A DNA stretch of 64,000 nt from positions 1-64,000 of the forward strand of contig JANXCW010000007.1 of NCBI GenBank assembly GCA_025059775.1. Direction: 5' to 3'. The notes below the pieces were generated by a model. That model had not been told where the DNA came from. It searched no databases and saw only the letters and a program-made list of their open reading frames with translations. The position numbers and the translations under genes were made by a program. The DNA is from Armatimonadota bacterium (GTDB lineage: Bacteria > Sysuimicrobiota > Sysuimicrobiia > Sysuimicrobiales > Sysuimicrobiaceae). Positions 60,600 through 64,000 of the stretch are shown in pieces (the first letter of the stretch is position 1; each line of letters opens with the position of its first letter).

Positions 60600-61706
60600 T
60601 TGCTCTCGGTCATCATCCCCACCTACAACGAGCGGAAGGCGGTGAGGGCTCTGGTGGAGCGGGTGCGCGGGGCTCTCCGCGGGATCCCCTACGAGCTGGT
60701 GTTCGTGGACGACAGCACCGATGGCACCGACGCGGTGATCGCGGAGCTGGCCCGCACGGATGAGCGGATCCGGCTGCTGCACCGGACGGAGCGCCGGGGC
60801 CTGGCCACGGCGGTGGTGGAAGGGATCAGGGTAGCCCGGGGAGACGTGGTGTGCGTGCTGGATGCGGACCTGCAGCATCCGCCCGAACGGATTCCGGACC
60901 TCTTGCGGGCCTTAGAGGAGACGGAGGCGGAGGTGGTGGTCGCCAGCCGCTACCTTCCCGGTGGCTCGTACCGGGGCCTTTCCCCCCTCCGGCGGCTCGC
61001 AAGCCGCGCGGCCACTGGGCTGGCGCGGCTGTTGCTGCGGCGGGCCCGGCTCGTGTCTGACCCCATGTCGGGCTTTTTCGCCTTCCGCCGGTCCGTGGTG
61101 GAGGGCGCCGAGCTACAGCCCGTGGGCTACAAGATCCTGTTGGAGATCCTGGTGCGGGGGCGCTTCCGCCGGGTGGCGGAGGTTCCCTACGGGTTCGAAG
61201 TCCGGGCCGCAGGCCAGAGCAAGCTCAGCTGGCGCCAGAACCTTGAGTACCTGCGGCATCTGGTACGGCTTCTTCCTGCAAATCCGGAAGACCTGCGGTT
61301 CGTGCGGTTCGGGCTGGTGGGGGCAAGCGGTATCGGGGTGAACACCGCAGCCCTGTGGGGGCTGGTGCGGCTCGGCGTGCACTATCGGCCTGCAGGAGCC
61401 CTGGCCATCGCCGCCGCCATCACCTGGAACTTCCTGTGGAACGATGCCTTCACCTGGCGGGACCGCCGCTCCCGGGATCTCGCGACCAAGCTGCGCCGCT
61501 ACCTCCAGTACTGGGCCGTGACGGGGGTGGGAAGCGCCCTCCAGTACGCCCTGTACCTGGTGCTCACCGCCGTGGGGTTGCCATACCTACTCAGCAACCT
61601 CGTGGGCATCGGAGTGGCGGTGGGGTGGAACTACCGGATGCACGGGAGCTGGACCTGGAAGCCCACCGAACCCGCCATCACCCGGGTGGTCTACCGGCCC
61701 ACATGA
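60600..61706 (+). CDS. family 2 glycosyltransferase fused to GtrA-like membrane domain
   Basis: This 368-residue protein begins at a TTG start. Residues 1 to about 230 form a polyprenyl-phosphate sugar transferase: SVIIPTYNERKAVRALV, VDDSTDGTDAVI and VLDADLQHPPERI. The C-terminal 130 residues are four membrane helices of GtrA type (FVRFGLVGASGIGVNTAALW and WNFLWNDAFTWRDR). This combination is known in DPM1-GtrA proteins and supplies lipid-linked sugar for extracytoplasmic transferases such as the GT39 members of this locus. GGAGG lies 7 bases upstream. Confidence 0.9.
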   Translation: MLSVIIPTYNERKAVRALVERVRGALRGIPYELVFVDDSTDGTDAVIAELARTDERIRLLHRTERRGLATAVVEGIRVARGDVVCVLDADLQHPPERIPDLLRALEETEAEVVVASRYLPGGSYRGLSPLRRLASRAATGLARLLLRRARLVSDPMSGFFAFRRSVVEGAELQPVGYKILLEILVRGRFRRVAEVPYGFEVRAAGQSKLSWRQNLEYLRHLVRLLPANPEDLRFVRFGLVGASGIGVNTAALWGLVRLGVHYRPAGALAIAAAITWNFLWNDAFTWRDRRSRDLATKLRRYLQYWAVTGVGSALQYALYLVLTAVGLPYLLSNLVGIGVAVGWNYRMHGSWTWKPTEPAITRVVYRPT

Positions 61707-62653
61707 CCGATCTCCAGCTCGCCCCCGATCTCGCCGTGCAGGCTTTCCAGCGCCGTAAGGCCTTCGTGCGATACCTCCAGGAGGGTTCTCCTCCGCGGGT
61801 GCGGGTGCTGCTTGGCCGGGAGGGGAAGCATCCTCGCCTTTCCATCATCATCCCCGTGGCGGATGGGACCCGCAGCCGTCTCCTCGACCAGCTCCTGCGG
61901 CAGCTGGCAGACCAGACAGAGCAACGGTTCGAGGTAATCCTGGTGGAGGGCGACCGGAGGCAGGGAAGGGCCATCAACACCGGAGCCGCCCTGGCCCGGG
62001 GCGAGATCTTGGTGACCATGGACGACGACACCCGCGTGGGCAACCCAGATCTCCTCGAGCGTCTTTTGGACGTGTTTCGGACCGACCCCACCGTGGGGAT
62101 CGCGGGCGTTTCCAACCTGCCGCCCCCCGACGCGCCGTGGGTGGTGCGCCGGGCCATGCAGGAGCTGCCGCGTCGGTCCTCGCCGCTGGTAGACCGCGTG
62201 ACGGACAGTGACATGGCCGAGCACCCCTGCCTTGCCATCCCCCGGGATCTCTTCTACCGGGTCGGAGGCGAGCACGAGTGGATCCCCCGGGGCCTTGACC
62301 CGTACCTCCGGCGGGAGGTCCGTCGGCTGGGATACAGGGTGGTGGTCATCCCGAATGCCTGGATCCACCACCTGCTGCCTCCCACCCTTTCCGGGATCCT
62401 CCGCCAGTACTTCCGCAACGGCTTGGGCGCCGCCTACGTGCGGAAGTTCTACCCCGAGTTCGTGATCGAACAGGCCACCGCCCATGGCACCCCTGTGGCC
62501 GAACGCACCTCCCTTGCCCGCCGGGCCCTCCGGTACGCCCTGAACCTGGTCCTCTCCTTCCTGACCCTCCGCTGGATCCATCTCGGAACCCTCCTCACCT
62601 ACGCCGCAGGATACGTCTGGGGAACCCTCACCCTGGGGGAAGACTCCCTGTGA
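61703..62653 (+). CDS. family 2 glycosyltransferase
   Basis: This 316-residue GT-A enzyme has an N-terminal extension of about 45 residues before the catalytic LSIIIPVADGTRSRLLDQLL. It also has VILVEGDRRQGRAINTGAAL, the metal motif VTMDDDTRVGNPDLL, and a distal HLLPPTLSGILRQYFRNG. A C-terminal hydrophobic helix (LGTLLTYAAGYVWGTL) suggests membrane attachment. It overlaps both neighbours by 4 bases. Confidence 0.87.
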   Translation: MTDLQLAPDLAVQAFQRRKAFVRYLQEGSPPRVRVLLGREGKHPRLSIIIPVADGTRSRLLDQLLRQLADQTEQRFEVILVEGDRRQGRAINTGAALARGEILVTMDDDTRVGNPDLLERLLDVFRTDPTVGIAGVSNLPPPDAPWVVRRAMQELPRRSSPLVDRVTDSDMAEHPCLAIPRDLFYRVGGEHEWIPRGLDPYLRREVRRLGYRVVVIPNAWIHHLLPPTLSGILRQYFRNGLGAAYVRKFYPEFVIEQATAHGTPVAERTSLARRALRYALNLVLSFLTLRWIHLGTLLTYAAGYVWGTLTLGEDSL

Positions 62654-63966
62654 TCTGGCTCTCCTCCCTCGCCGACATCCTCCGCCGCGCAGGCCAGGGC
62701 GCGCTCGGCCGAGAGCTGGATCGAGCGCGGTTTACGGTGTGGGTGGAGCAGTGGTATCCGGGATGGCTGGTGCGGGAAAAGCAGGAGGCGCGGCTTTGGG
62801 AGCTGGTGGCCTATGCCCGCGAAGCAAGCCCCTTCTACCGGGAGCGGCTCTCCTCCCTGCCCGCCTCCTTCTCCCGGGAGGAGTACGCCCGGATCCCTCC
62901 CCTCACCCGGGCGGAGCTCGCCACCCACGCGTCCCGGATCCGCACGGGCCGGGCATGGTTGGGGCGTGGCTCGGGGGGATCGGGCGGACGCGGCATCGCC
63001 ATCCCTGTGGATCGGTCCGCCTATGCGTGGTACATGGCAGGCACCTGGCGGGGCCTGCAGTGGTGGGGAACGGACTTCACGGAGCGGGGCGTGATCCTGC
63101 TGGGACCAGGCTCCCGCGGCCTGAGGGGCCTCGTCATCCAGGCCAAGGACTGGGTGATGAACTGGCTGCGGCTTCCGGTGGACGGTCGGTTTGAGACACA
63201 CATCCCAACGTTTCTGCACCGCATCCGCGCCCACGAGCCTGCCTTTCTCTACGCCTTCCCCTCCGCGGCCCACGCCCTCGCCCGGGCCATCCTGGAGGGA
63301 AAGGGGAAGGCTCCGTCCGGCCTCAAAGTGGTGGTCCTCACCGGGGAACCCCTCTACGCCTTCCAGCGCCGGGAGATCGAGCAGGCCTTCCAGTGTCCTG
63401 TGGCGCAGGAGTACGGAAGCGGGGAGGTGGGCTGTATGGCCTTCCAGTGCCCTCAGGGGACCCTGCACCTCACCGCGGAAAGCGCGTACCTCGAGGCGCT
63501 CCGGGATCCCGCGCTTCCCGAAGGCGGCCGGATGCTCGTCACCGTCCTCCACAACCGCCGGTTCCCCCTCCTCCGGTATGAGATCGGCGACGTGGGGCAG
63601 ATCGAGGATGCTCCCTGTTCCTGCGGCCGGGCTCTCCCGGCCGTGCGGGTGCTGGGCCGCGCGCAGGAGCTCCTTGCGGCAGACGGCGAAGTCCGGTTCG
63701 CGCACCCCGTACTGGACCGCCTCTTTGAGATTCTCCCGTCGCATCTCCGAGGCCGGGTTCGGATCCGACAACGGGCACCGGCCCGGCTGGCCGTGGAGGC
63801 GGCGGAAGGTTCTGATGCGGATCTCCTCCGGGCACGGGAATTCCTGAAAGACCTGGTGGGGCCCGGGTGGCAGGTGGAGGCCGAGAGGGCGACGATCAGC
63901 CGGCTACCCTCTGGAAAGGTTGCGTACTTCCTGCGGGATGGCGCGGGGGCTCTTTCTCACCAATGA
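62650..63966 (+). CDS. CapK/phenylacetate-CoA ligase-like adenylating enzyme
   Basis: This 438-residue protein resembles the CapK branch of the ANL adenylate-forming family found in capsule loci. The usual P-loop SSGTTG region is replaced by a glycine-rich RGSGGSGGRGIAI (about 106-118). The adenylation core VAQEYGSGEVGCMA and LLRYEIGDVGQIED are present, as is a late cysteine pair (CSCGRA). A GTG start is coupled to the GT2 gene. It may activate an acid for transfer to sugar or lipid. The altered P-loop casts some doubt on its ATP use. Confidence 0.82.
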   Translation: MIWLSSLADILRRAGQGALGRELDRARFTVWVEQWYPGWLVREKQEARLWELVAYAREASPFYRERLSSLPASFSREEYARIPPLTRAELATHASRIRTGRAWLGRGSGGSGGRGIAIPVDRSAYAWYMAGTWRGLQWWGTDFTERGVILLGPGSRGLRGLVIQAKDWVMNWLRLPVDGRFETHIPTFLHRIRAHEPAFLYAFPSAAHALARAILEGKGKAPSGLKVVVLTGEPLYAFQRREIEQAFQCPVAQEYGSGEVGCMAFQCPQGTLHLTAESAYLEALRDPALPEGGRMLVTVLHNRRFPLLRYEIGDVGQIEDAPCSCGRALPAVRVLGRAQELLAADGEVRFAHPVLDRLFEILPSHLRGRVRIRQRAPARLAVEAAEGSDADLLRAREFLKDLVGPGWQVEAERATISRLPSGKVAYFLRDGAGALSHQ

Positions 63967-64000
63967 CTTCCCGCCCATGGTGGGTGGCGAGGCCCGGATG
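63938..64000 (+). CDS. start of a family 4 glycosyltransferase (runs off window)
   Basis: Only 21 codons are visible. They read MARGLFLTNDFPPMVGGEAR, the typical start of a GT4 enzyme with a PP-x-GG donor-side loop. It overlaps the CapK-like gene by 29 bases, so the ATG at 63938 is inferred from the motif. The rest lies to the right of the window. Confidence 0.7.
   Translation, partial: MARGLFLTNDFPPMVGGEARM

Overview
The window is one continuous piece of a very GC-rich, densely coded bacterial chromosome. By eye about two thirds or more of bases are G or C. Starts are often GTG or TTG with GGAGG-type ribosome sites, and many neighbouring genes overlap by 1 to 4 bases. I see no rRNA, phage, insertion sequence, integrase or CRISPR array. 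The protein set (LivFGHMK importer, formate-THF ligase, protoglobin, EF-P, type IV minor pilins, ABC-type polysaccharide export) suits a soil or subsurface, possibly thermophilic, Terrabacteria-like lineage, but I cannot name the phylum with confidence.

Positions 1-15.3 kb, all on the minus strand, form a catabolic and uptake block. In transcription order it holds a PEP-utilising phosphotransferase-like protein, an FMN alpha-hydroxy-acid dehydrogenase, a complete LivKHMGF importer, the decayed remains of a nitrate/sulfonate-type ABC transporter (amber-interrupted ATPase, permease with a read-out tail, doubly deleted binding protein), a dihydroxyphthalate-decarboxylase-like binding protein, a LigM/DesA-like THF-dependent O-demethylase, a VOC protein, a fused iron-type permease and an ACMSD-type amidohydrolase. 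The mix suggests use of methoxylated aromatic or related organic acids.

Positions 15.5-20.5 kb, plus strand, encode a short-chain dehydrogenase, an acetoin/pyruvate-dehydrogenase-like E1 alpha and beta pair, an E2 split into a free lipoyl protein and a separate acyltransferase, and a zinc alcohol dehydrogenase. A convergent formate-THF ligase with a strong promoter (20.5-22.2 kb) could recycle one-carbon units released by the O-demethylase.

Positions 22.2-29.9 kb hold housekeeping and regulatory genes: a small zinc-ribbon membrane protein, EF-P with an unusual Gln tip, four minor pilins, a family-2 glycosyltransferase, a single-domain protoglobin, tRNA-Val(GAC), and a NarL-type two-component pair. 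A divergent NarL-type regulator follows, with a structured leader, and directly precedes the polysaccharide genes.

Positions 29.9-64 kb, plus strand, are a large exopolysaccharide or O-antigen locus. It has a Wzz/BY-kinase-like protein, nucleotide-sugar enzymes (two UDP-sugar dehydrogenases, an epimerase, RmlA, RmlB), two GT39-like membrane proteins, a Wzy/ligase-like protein, eight complete family 2 or 4 glycosyltransferases plus the start of another, a pyruvyl transferase, a PIG-L and a NodB-like deacetylase, a CapK-like adenylating enzyme and a Wzm/Wzt exporter. Its most unusual members are a Wzt ATPase fused to a nucleotidyltransferase and followed by a second nucleotidyltransferase gene, a QueC-like PP-loop protein, an ATP-grasp/LMW-phosphatase fusion, and a BY-kinase with a PilP/GspC-like insert and no P-loop lysine.
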